Below, piece after piece: positions 5,159-10,717 of a DNA stretch of 10,717 bases. This stretch comes from an uncultured Lysobacterales bacterium. Lineage in GTDB: Bacteria > Pseudomonadota > Gammaproteobacteria > Xanthomonadales > SZUA-36. The stretch's first letter is position 1. Each line of letters begins with the position of its first letter. The notes under the pieces were generated by a model. It searched no databases. It saw only the letters and a program-made list of their open reading frames with translations, and had not been told where the DNA came from. The stretch lies in NCBI GenBank assembly GCA_937995275.1, contig CALKKN010000288.1, positions 1 to 10,717 of the forward strand, written 5' to 3'. A program made the translations under genes and the position numbers.

Positions 5159-6436
5159 ATCAACGAGTTTGTCACCATCCCCCAGGCCGAGCACCGGATC
5201 AGGCTGAAGGAGCTCTGTCCGCACGCCGCCGATGTCGTTCGTGAACTGCAGGACGCCGGCTTCGAGGCTTTTATCGTCGGCGGCAGTGTTCGCGACCTGT
5301 TGCTGGGCAAGGTGCCGAAGGATTTCGACGTTGCCACCAGCGCGACGCCGGAGCAGGTGCAGCAGGTTTTCCCCCGCTGCCGCCTGATCGGCCGGCGATT
5401 CCGCCTGGCTCATGTTCGCAAGCGCGGCAACCTGATCGAGGTGGCGACCTTTCGCGGCGTGCCCGATCCGGGCGATGAGCGCGAACTGGACAACGGCCGG
5501 ATCCTGCGTGACAACGTGTTCGGCACCGTGGAGGAAGACGCGCTGCGCCGGGACTTCACCATCAACGCGTTGTTTCTGGACCCGGTCAGCGGTGATATCC
5601 GCGATTACGTGGGCGGGTACCGGGACCTGGCCGAGAGGCGCCTGCGGCTGATCGGCGACCCCGCAGTCCGCTACCGCGAAGACCCGGTGCGCCTGCTGCG
5701 TGCGGCGCGCTTCGTGGCGAAGCTGGGGGTGGAGCCGGATGAGGAATCCGCCAATCCGATAACGGAACTGGCGCCGCTGCTGGAGCAGGTGCCCCCGGCC
5801 CGGCTGTTCGAAGAGGTCTGCAAGCTGTTCATGACCGGGCACGGCATGCGCAGCATGGAGGCCCTGCAGCGGTTCGGCCTGAGCAGGACACTGTTCCCCG
5901 GCCTGCGCCCGGGCACAGGATCCGGCAAGGTCCAGCTCGGCGGGGTCCTGCGCCAGTCGCTCCAGAACACCGACGAGCGGGTCCGGGTTTCCAAGCCGGT
6001 GACTCCTGCCTTCCTGTTCGCGGCCCTCTTGTGGGAGCCGGTGGAAGAGGTCGTGGGGGTGCTGGCGAGTGAGGGTGAATCGGAATACGTCGCCATGATG
6101 AAGGCCGCTGAGCAGGCGATTGCCGTCCAGGCCCAACGGACGTCCATCCCACGCCGCTTCAGTGCGGTAACGCGGCAGATCTGGATGCTGCAGGTGCGGT
6201 TCAGGAAGACGCGTGGCAAGCGCTGGAAACGCCTGCTTTACGAAGAACGGTTCCGGGCCGGCTACGATTTCCTGTTGCTGCGGGCCAGGGAGGACAAGGC
6301 CCTCGAGGAATTGGCGGAATTCTGGACCCGGGCGCAGGAAGGCCTGACGCTGCCGCCCGCGGGGGCGAGGTCGCGGCCGGAACGGCGCGACCGCCCACGC
6401 CGGCGCCGGCGCCGGCGGCCCCGGAAGACGGGCTGA
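5159..6436 (+). CDS. pcnB: Poly(A) polymerase I, with a proposed ATC start codon
   Basis: This enzyme adds 3' poly(A) tails to RNA and promotes RNA decay. From the proposed start the protein has 425 residues. In order: the N-terminal block TIPQAEHRI, corresponding to TVIPREQHAI of E. coli; the nucleotidyltransferase motif IVGGSVRDLLLG (39-50); the metal ligands Asp55 and Asp57 in KDFDVAT and Asp132 in RRDFTINALF; the RNA/nucleotide-binding part with RYREDPVRLLRAARF and PPARLFEEVCKLF; and an Arg-rich tail, partly encoded by three CGCCGG hexamers (6398-6415). The frame opens after TAA at 5150-5152. It has no ATG, GTG or TTG before the TTG at 5300, which would cut through the catalytic motif. 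ATC at 5159 is the first near-cognate start, and ATC at 5177 is the alternative. folK begins 12 bp after the stop. Confidence 0.9.
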   Translation: MNEFVTIPQAEHRIRLKELCPHAADVVRELQDAGFEAFIVGGSVRDLLLGKVPKDFDVATSATPEQVQQVFPRCRLIGRRFRLAHVRKRGNLIEVATFRGVPDPGDERELDNGRILRDNVFGTVEEDALRRDFTINALFLDPVSGDIRDYVGGYRDLAERRLRLIGDPAVRYREDPVRLLRAARFVAKLGVEPDEESANPITELAPLLEQVPPARLFEEVCKLFMTGHGMRSMEALQRFGLSRTLFPGLRPGTGSGKVQLGGVLRQSLQNTDERVRVSKPVTPAFLFAALLWEPVEEVVGVLASEGESEYVAMMKAAEQAIAVQAQRTSIPRRFSAVTRQIWMLQVRFRKTRGKRWKRLLYEERFRAGYDFLLLRAREDKALEELAEFWTRAQEGLTLPPAGARSRPERRDRPRRRRRRRPRKTG

Positions 6437-6448
6437 GCGGAACGACCG

Positions 6449-6958
6449 ATGCGCGCCTGGATCGGCCTCGGCGGCAATCGGGACGATTCCGCAGACCTGC
6501 TGTCCACGGCCCTGGTCCGGCTGGCGGCGGAACCCGGGCTCGCGCTGCTGCAGCGTTCCCGGCTGTACCGTTCGCCGCCCTGGGGTGTCACGGACCAGCC
6601 CTGGTTCGTCAATGCCGTTGCCGAGTTCGAAACCGATCTGGAGCCCCGCCACCTGCACGCCCGGTTAACGGCCACGGAACGGAATCTCGGACGGGAGCCG
6701 CAGATACAGCGCTGGGGCCCCCGATGCATCGATCTGGACCTGCTAACATATGAAGACTTGCGGCTGCGTTCGGACGAACTCGTTCTGCCGCACCCGCGTA
6801 TGCATTTGCGCACTTTCGTACTGGTGCCGCTGCTGGAACTGGAACCCGGGTTCGTGATTCCCGGGATCGGCTCCGCGGCGGCCTGCCTGCAAGAGATCGA
6901 CCCACGGGAGACGGCCGGTGTCGAACCGCTGGATTTAACCGGCCAGGAGGAATCATGA
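6449..6958 (+). CDS. folK: 6-hydroxymethyl-7,8-dihydropterin pyrophosphokinase
   Basis: HPPK transfers pyrophosphate from ATP to 6-hydroxymethyl-dihydropterin in folate synthesis. The 169-residue protein begins MRAWIGLGGNRDD, the usual start with the GxGxN-type motif. It has SRLYRSPPWG and QPWFVNAV, and the family signature RWGPRCIDLDLL at residues 88-99. The magnesium-binding Asp95 and Asp97 fall at the E. coli numbers, which supports the ATG at 6449. The stop TGA overlaps the panB start (ATGA), so panB is translationally coupled. The pcnB-folK-panB-panC order is conserved in gammaproteobacteria. Confidence 0.97.
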   Translation: MRAWIGLGGNRDDSADLLSTALVRLAAEPGLALLQRSRLYRSPPWGVTDQPWFVNAVAEFETDLEPRHLHARLTATERNLGREPQIQRWGPRCIDLDLLTYEDLRLRSDELVLPHPRMHLRTFVLVPLLELEPGFVIPGIGSAAACLQEIDPRETAGVEPLDLTGQEES

Positions 6959-7749
6959 CGCAAACAGCCCTTACCGTACATCAACTCGATGCCATGAAGC
7001 GGGACGGCGAAAAGATCGCCATGCTGACCTGCTACGATGCGACCTTTGCGCGCGCGACGGACCTGGCGGGTGTCGATATCGTGCTGGTCGGCGACTCCCT
7101 GGGCATGGTCGTGCAGGGCCGCGCTTCCACGGTCGGCGTCAGCCTGGCCGATATCGCCTACCACGTGGAGTGTGTCGCCCAGGGGTTGGAACGGACGTTC
7201 CTGCTCGCCGACCTGCCCTTCGGCAGCTATCACGATGCCGCGACCGCGATGGCGAGCTCCGTGCGGCTGATGGGCGCCGGCGCCGCGATGGTGAAGCTGG
7301 AAGGCGCGGGTCCGATGATCGACGTGGTCGACTATCTGACCGATCGTGGCGTGGCGGTCTGCGGCCACCTCGGGCTGACGCCGCAGAGCGTGAACCAGCT
7401 GGGCGGTTTCCGGGTTCAGGCCCGCGACGACGCAGCGGTCGACAGGCTGCTGCGCGACGCCAGGGCCCTCGAGGATGCGGGTGCGCAACTGCTGGTGGTG
7501 GAGTGCGTCCCGTCCGCGGTCGGGCGCGAGGTCAGCTCCAATCTCGGCATACCGGTCATCGGGATCGGCGCCGGCGCCGGTTGCGACGGACAGGTGCTGG
7601 TGATGCACGACATGCTCGGGCTGGGCGACCGCCCGCCGAAGTTCGTCGCTGATTTCATGGCCGATGCCGGTACCATCAGGGGCGCGTTCGAGGCCTACGT
7701 GCTGGCCGTCCGCGAGGGCCGATTCCCCGGACCGGAGCACGAGTACTGA
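6955..7749 (+). CDS. panB: 3-methyl-2-oxobutanoate hydroxymethyltransferase
   Basis: PanB makes ketopantoate from 2-oxoisovalerate and methylene-tetrahydrofolate, the first committed step of pantothenate synthesis. The 264-residue protein carries KIAMLTCYDATFA, the metal ligand Asp47 in VGDSLGMVVQG, Asp86 in ADLPFGSY, Lys114 and Glu116 in AMVKLEG, HLGLTPQSVNQLGGF, and catalytic Glu183 in LLVVECVPS. A strong ribosome binding site, AGGAGG (6945-6950), lies four bases before the ATG. The start overlaps the folK stop by ATGA. The folate-derived cofactor links this gene to folK next door. panC follows after one base. Confidence 0.98.
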   Translation: MTQTALTVHQLDAMKRDGEKIAMLTCYDATFARATDLAGVDIVLVGDSLGMVVQGRASTVGVSLADIAYHVECVAQGLERTFLLADLPFGSYHDAATAMASSVRLMGAGAAMVKLEGAGPMIDVVDYLTDRGVAVCGHLGLTPQSVNQLGGFRVQARDDAAVDRLLRDARALEDAGAQLLVVECVPSAVGREVSSNLGIPVIGIGAGAGCDGQVLVMHDMLGLGDRPPKFVADFMADAGTIRGAFEAYVLAVREGRFPGPEHEY

Positions 7750-7750
7750 G

Positions 7751-8605
7751 ATGCAGGTCGCGCGGACTCGCGAGGAACTGTGGTCGTTCACGCGGCCGTG
7801 GCGGCGGGAACATCTTCGCGTGGCGCTGGTGCCCACCATGGGCAACCTGCACGAGGGCCACCTGGCCCTGGTGAAAGCAGCCGGGGGGCAGGCCGACCGG
7901 GTCGTCACCAGCATCTTCGTCAACCCGACCCAGTTCGGGGCGGGCGAGGATTTCGACGCCTATCCGCGCACGCTGGACGCCGACCGGCGCAAGCTGGCGG
8001 AGACGGGCTGCGACCTGGCGTTCGTTCCTGACCTGCAGACAATGTATCCCGGCGGCCTGGACGACGTGGTGCGCCTGCGGGCCGCGCCATCCCTGGCGAA
8101 CATCCTGGAAGGTGAATTCCGCCCGGGTCATTTCGATGGCGTGGTCACCGTGGTGGCCCGCCTGTTCAACCTCGTCGGCCCGGACCTCGCCGTGTTCGGC
8201 GAGAAGGACTTCCAGCAGTTGCTGGTGATTCGGCGCCTGGTCGAGGACCTGGGCTATCCGCTGCAGGTGCTCGCGGTGCCCACGGTACGCGGCCACGGCG
8301 GAGTCGCCCTGAGTTCCCGCAACGCCTACCTGGACGAGGTGGAGCTGGCGGAGGCCGGCTACCTGAATGTCGTGCTGCGGGAGGCGGCCGAAAAGCTGGC
8401 ATCCGGCGCAGCGGATCGCGCCGCGGTGGAACGGGAGGGGCGGCAGCGGCTGGAGGGCGCCGGGTTGCGCGTCGATTACGTTGCCGTGCGGCGTGCCGCG
8501 GATCTGGCGGTGCCCGCCGCTGACGACCCGGCCGTGCGCATTCTTGCAGCGGCCTGGTGCGGGTCGACGCGCCTCATCGACAACCTCCCCGTTTCACACG
8601 ATTGA
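7751..8605 (+). CDS. panC: Pantoate--beta-alanine ligase
   Basis: PanC joins pantoate and beta-alanine with ATP to give pantothenate. The 284-residue protein has the nucleotide-binding motif PTMGNLHEGHLALV with His34 and His37, then SIFVNPTQFGAGEDFDAYPRT, the RPGHFDGVVTVVARLFNLV block, FGEKDFQQL, and the ALSSRNAYL loop. The ATG at 7751 is chosen because it begins the conserved N-terminus and sits one base after the panB stop. The frame is open upstream inside panB, but that part has no family similarity. The ribosome binding site is poor (GGAG 13 bases upstream), so translation probably depends on coupling to panB. panD is not found after it. Confidence 0.97.
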   Translation: MQVARTREELWSFTRPWRREHLRVALVPTMGNLHEGHLALVKAAGGQADRVVTSIFVNPTQFGAGEDFDAYPRTLDADRRKLAETGCDLAFVPDLQTMYPGGLDDVVRLRAAPSLANILEGEFRPGHFDGVVTVVARLFNLVGPDLAVFGEKDFQQLLVIRRLVEDLGYPLQVLAVPTVRGHGGVALSSRNAYLDEVELAEAGYLNVVLREAAEKLASGAADRAAVEREGRQRLEGAGLRVDYVAVRRAADLAVPAADDPAVRILAAAWCGSTRLIDNLPVSHD

Positions 8606-8612
8606 ATCGGCG

Positions 8613-8641
8613 TTTGCATTTGTGGTCATTAGTGGTATTAT
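8613..8641 (+). promoter_or_regulatory. Sigma70-like promoter downstream of panC
   Basis: TTTGCA (8613-8618) and TATTAT (8636-8641, five of six consensus bases) are 17 bases apart in a locally AT-rich stretch. The -35 box matches four of six. A start near 8648 is predicted. Between it and the terminator at 8721-8753 no ORF starts. TGGT and ACCA flank the -10 region as short inverted half-sites, a possible operator. Confidence 0.55.
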
Positions 8642-8647
8642 TACAAC

Positions 8648-8753
8648 CAACCTTGGTAAAACTGCAACGTTTACCAGGGTTGCAGGGCGCGAAAGACGGG
8701 TACATCACTCCAAAAGCCTACCTCTCCTCTTCATTGAGGAGAGGTTTTTTTTT
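8648..8753 (+). ncRNA. Candidate small RNA, about 105 nt, unknown family
   Basis: The stretch is bounded by a promoter-like pair upstream and an intrinsic terminator downstream, and has no start codon with an ORF inside. The 5' part can fold as CCTTGGTAAA (8651-8660) with TTTACCAGGG (8670-8679), ten pairs including one G-U, leaving a nine-base loop. That loop contains CTGCAAC (8662-8668), perfectly complementary to GTTGCAG (8679-8685) just after the stem. The RNA therefore has two competing hairpins or a strained pseudoknot. A presumably unpaired stretch, ACATCACTCCAAAAGCCTAC, leads to the terminator and contains pyrimidine-rich CUCC of the kind that can pair with Shine-Dalgarno sequences. 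I do not recognise the family. It could instead be a leader or attenuator for pgi, or just the 3' end of the pan operon mRNA. Confidence 0.5.
8721..8753 (+). terminator. Intrinsic (Rho-independent) terminator
   Basis: CCTCTCCTC (8721-8729) and GAGGAGAGG (8736-8744) pair perfectly around a six-base loop TTCATT, followed directly by nine T (8745-8753). It ends the candidate small RNA and would also stop readthrough from panC. An A-run (AAAA at 8712-8715) precedes the stem but is not continuous with it. Confidence 0.92.
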
Positions 8754-8848
8754 GGCCCTCGCCATGCACCCGCGTGTCTGCCGGGAGAATTCGAAAAAAT
8801 ACAGAAAATCCAATCAATTGTGAATGGGAACGGTGGGGCTTCAAGAGC

Positions 8849-8921
8849 CCGGGAAATTCCCGGCGTCGAATCCTTCCCCTGAGTGGCAACCTTTCCGCCC
8901 GGGCGGCCCGTGGCCGGGCGG
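8849..8921 (+). promoter_or_regulatory. Palindrome and GC-rich hairpin in the pgi leader
   Basis: CCGGGAA-A-TTCCCGG (8849-8863) is a perfect palindrome around one base. CCGCCCGG (8895-8902) and CCGGGCGG (8914-8921) form a strong eight-pair stem with an eleven-base loop, ending six bases before the AGGAG of pgi. The AT-rich stretch at 8785-8820 upstream may hold the pgi promoter, but no good -35/-10 pair was found. The function as operator or mRNA element is inferred only. Confidence 0.3.
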
Positions 8922-8927
8922 CAACAC

Positions 8928-8932
8928 AGGAG
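8928..8932 (+). promoter_or_regulatory. Ribosome binding site deciding the pgi start
   Basis: AGGAG stands five bases before the ATG at 8938. It favours this start over the ATG at 8824 in the same open frame, whose extra 38 residues do not resemble any Pgi N-terminus. Confidence 0.85.
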
Positions 8933-8937
8933 CAACG

Positions 8938-10572
8938 ATGAACACCAAGCGTGCCGACTTCCGTGAATTCTTCGATTTGTTGCACAAATACAACAAAAAT
9001 CAGCCAGACCTGGCCGCGCGCATGGAAGCCGACGGGGACCGATGTGACCGGTTCTCGCGCCAGGTAGAGGGCTTGCTGGTCGACTTCTCGCGGACCGGTA
9101 TCGGAGAGGAGGCCTTCGAGACCTTGATGGACCTGGCCGGCGCCGCCGGCGTCGAGGCGGAGCGCGACCGCCTGTTCCGCGGCGAGGAACTGAATTTCAC
9201 CGAACACCGGGCGGTACTGCATCCGCTGTGGCGATCACGGAGTTTCCACGATCTGCTCGATCCGGCCGAGGCTGCCCTGCTGGACGATGCGACACAGCGC
9301 ATGCGGAAGATCGCTGTCGCGCTGCATGCCGGCCGCCTGCCGGGCGACGAAGAAGCGGGTCCGATCCGTCACATCGTGCACGTCGGGATCGGCGGTTCGC
9401 TGCTGGGCCCCCGGCTGTTGTGCGAGGCTTTTGCGCCCGCCGGCGAGACGCCGCAGATCCATTTCCTGAGTTCGGTCGATGCACTCGACCGCGAACGGCT
9501 GCTTGCCCGCATCGACCCGCGGGAGACGGCTGTCATCCTGGTTTCCAAGAGTTTCACGACCAGCGAGGTCCTGCTCCACGCCGAGCGGATCCGCGAGTGG
9601 CAGCTGGCAACGATGGAGAGGCAGGGGGCGAATCAGCGGCTGTTTGCGGTCACCGCGGCGGCCGGCAAGGCGGAGGACTTCGGGGTGCCGGCGGACCATG
9701 TGCTGCAGATGGGCGAATGGACAGGCGGCCGCTTTTCCGTCTGGTCCCCGGTCGGCGTGACCGCGGCGGCGGCCATGGGGCCCGACGCCTTCGATGCCTT
9801 CCTGGCTGGCGGCGCGTCGATGGACCGCCACTTCCGGGAGACGCCCCTGGCCGACAACCTGCCGGTAATCCTGGCCATGCTGGCCGTCTGGCACCGGAAT
9901 GTCTGCGGCTACGACGTGCACGGGCTCATCCCCTACGACAGCCGCCTGGCCGGGCTCCCCTCGTGGCTGCAGCAAGTGGAGATGGAATCCAACGGCAAGT
10001 CCGTGGACGTCGACGGGCAGCCGGTTGCGCTGGCCACCGCGCCGGTCGTCATGGGCGACAGCGGAACGGATGCGCAGCATGCGTTGTTCCAGGCCTTCCA
10101 CCAGGGAACCGCGGTGGTGCCGCTGGACTTCATCGGCGTCATTCAACCGGACCATTCGGACCTCGAGGCCCAGCAGCAGCTGCTGTCGCACATGCTGGCC
10201 CAGGCGACCGCGCTGGCGGTCGGCCGTAACGAGGAGCGGACACGGGCATCGATGCGGAGACAAGGCGTACCCGAAGCCGAGATCGAAACCCTGTTGCCGC
10301 ACCGGCTGATGCCCGGCAATCGGCCTTCCATCGTGCTGCTGCTGGACCGCCTGACGCCGGCCATCCTGGGGCGGCTGCTGGTCCTGTACGAGCACATGGT
10401 GTTCGTCGAGAGTGTGATCTGGCGGATCAACGCCTTCGACCAGTGGGGCGTGGAACTTGGCAAAATCCTCGCTGACGCGATCGAGCCGTCGCTGGCGGGT
10501 ACAGCCGCCGAACTCCCTGCCGATATCCCCGGCCTCGACACCCTGATCCGCTACATCCGCGAGCGATTGTAG
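8938..10572 (+). CDS. pgi: Glucose-6-phosphate isomerase
   Basis: Pgi interconverts glucose 6-phosphate and fructose 6-phosphate in glycolysis and gluconeogenesis, in the cytoplasm. The 544-residue length is close to the 549 of E. coli. Both family signatures are present: GEWTGGRFSVWSPVG, and VIWRINAFDQWGVELGK near the C terminus. The phosphate-binding HVGIGGSLLGPRLL motif is there. Catalytic residues are Glu350 in MESNGKS, His381 in GTDAQHALFQ and Lys509 in GVELGK, all exactly five below the E. coli numbers. The gene stands alone after a terminator, so it is probably transcribed separately from the pan operon. Its TAG stop codon is part of a dispersed REP-like repeat. Confidence 0.98.
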   Translation: MNTKRADFREFFDLLHKYNKNQPDLAARMEADGDRCDRFSRQVEGLLVDFSRTGIGEEAFETLMDLAGAAGVEAERDRLFRGEELNFTEHRAVLHPLWRSRSFHDLLDPAEAALLDDATQRMRKIAVALHAGRLPGDEEAGPIRHIVHVGIGGSLLGPRLLCEAFAPAGETPQIHFLSSVDALDRERLLARIDPRETAVILVSKSFTTSEVLLHAERIREWQLATMERQGANQRLFAVTAAAGKAEDFGVPADHVLQMGEWTGGRFSVWSPVGVTAAAAMGPDAFDAFLAGGASMDRHFRETPLADNLPVILAMLAVWHRNVCGYDVHGLIPYDSRLAGLPSWLQQVEMESNGKSVDVDGQPVALATAPVVMGDSGTDAQHALFQAFHQGTAVVPLDFIGVIQPDHSDLEAQQQLLSHMLAQATALAVGRNEERTRASMRRQGVPEAEIETLLPHRLMPGNRPSIVLLLDRLTPAILGRLLVLYEHMVFVESVIWRINAFDQWGVELGKILADAIEPSLAGTAAELPADIPGLDTLIRYIRERL

Positions 10573-10717
10573 GAGCGGCTTCAGCCGCGATTGGCGCCTA
10601 CCCCGAAACGGATTCGCAGCATGATGACCGCTCCGTCGAGGCCGCTGTCGGGCAGGGCTTTCCAGGACCGTAACTTGTCGGGAACAAGTTATCGAGCGCC
10701 CAGGGATGGCTCGAGCG
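10570..10717. repeat. Composite repeat copy B, cut by the window edge
   Basis: It begins with TAGGAGCGGCTTCAGCCGCGATT (10570-10592), the same palindrome as at 902-923, and its first three bases are the pgi stop codon. After about 50 variable bases the core 10643-10717 aligns over its whole length with the minus strand of 977-1052. Shared blocks are CGCTGTCGGGCAGGG, TTCCAG, TGTCGGGA, GCGC and CAGGGATG. The internal hairpin here is TAACTTGT-CGGGA-ACAAGTTA (10671-10691). No gene is seen in this final 145 bases. The inverted right half is expected beyond the window. Confidence 0.85.

Noticed and set aside
6398..6415. Three perfect CGCCGG hexamers as a regulatory repeat
   Set aside because: They lie in frame in the Arg-rich tail of pcnB. 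Such tails are usual for the family, so coding slippage explains them.
5300..6436. pcnB starting at TTG 5300
   Set aside because: It would remove GGSVRD of the nucleotidyltransferase motif, although the codons upstream encode it perfectly in the same frame.
5108..6658. Minus-strand open frame of 516 codons opposite pcnB
   Set aside because: No ribosome binding site or recognisable domain. Its length comes from the strong GC bias of codon positions in pcnB.
6262..7923. Long open frame on the minus strand (553 codons) opposite pcnB-folK-panB
   Set aside because: Its composition is Arg/His/Ser/Gly-rich without family motifs, and it spans several genes that have complete family signatures on the plus strand. 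It is a GC-rich antisense shadow.
8824..8937. N-terminal extension of pgi
   Set aside because: There is no similarity to Pgi, it is a Gly/Pro-rich translation of structured leader DNA, and the ribosome binding site supports 8938.
9235..10395. Minus-strand open frame opposite pgi
   Set aside because: It is an antisense shadow of a gene with both Pgi signatures and all catalytic residues.
1..10717. Defence system, CRISPR array, prophage, insertion sequence or biosynthetic cluster
   Set aside because: All coding space is taken by recognisable housekeeping genes. No spaced repeat array, transposase or integrase was seen.

Overview
The window looks like the chromosome of a GC-rich gammaproteobacterium, probably from the Xanthomonadales/Chromatiales side of the class. 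This rests on bamC (a gamma/betaproteobacterial lipoprotein gene), the dapA-bamC and pcnB-folK-panB-panC gene orders, a ferredoxin almost superposable on Azotobacter ferredoxin I, and short palindromic repeats of the TAGGAGCGGCTT-AGCCGC type. Base composition is even across the genes. No phage, insertion sequence, CRISPR array or defence island was seen, so this is mainly a housekeeping region. The novelty lies between and at the edges of the genes.

Left part (1-4642). The 3' end of a PerM/AI-2E-type permease gene runs rightward. It faces a leftward pair, bcp (PrxQ peroxiredoxin) then a PIN-PhoH ATPase gene. The convergent gap is filled by a nested inverted repeat of about 210 bp. bcp and dapA are divergent and share a compact intergenic region with overlapping candidate promoters and an inverted repeat. 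dapA is followed by a short bamC.

Middle (4643-5158). fdxA, on the minus strand, ends directly against the bamC stop codon. It begins only 16 bases after the 3' CCA of a tRNA-Glu(CTC) gene, also on the minus strand.

Right part (5159-8605). pcnB, folK, panB and panC form a tight rightward operon covering RNA polyadenylation, folate synthesis and pantothenate synthesis. pcnB has no ATG, GTG or TTG that could start a full-length protein. The best candidate start is ATC, which recalls the AUU start of E. coli pcnB. panD is absent from the interval after panC.

8606-10717. An AT-richer 332 bp gap carries a sigma70-like promoter and a perfect intrinsic terminator with no ORF between them, so it probably encodes a small RNA of about 105 nt with two competing stem-loops. 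pgi follows with a good ribosome binding site. Its TAG stop codon lies in a second copy of the composite repeat, which is cut by the window edge. The two repeat copies keep an internal hairpin with compensated stem changes.
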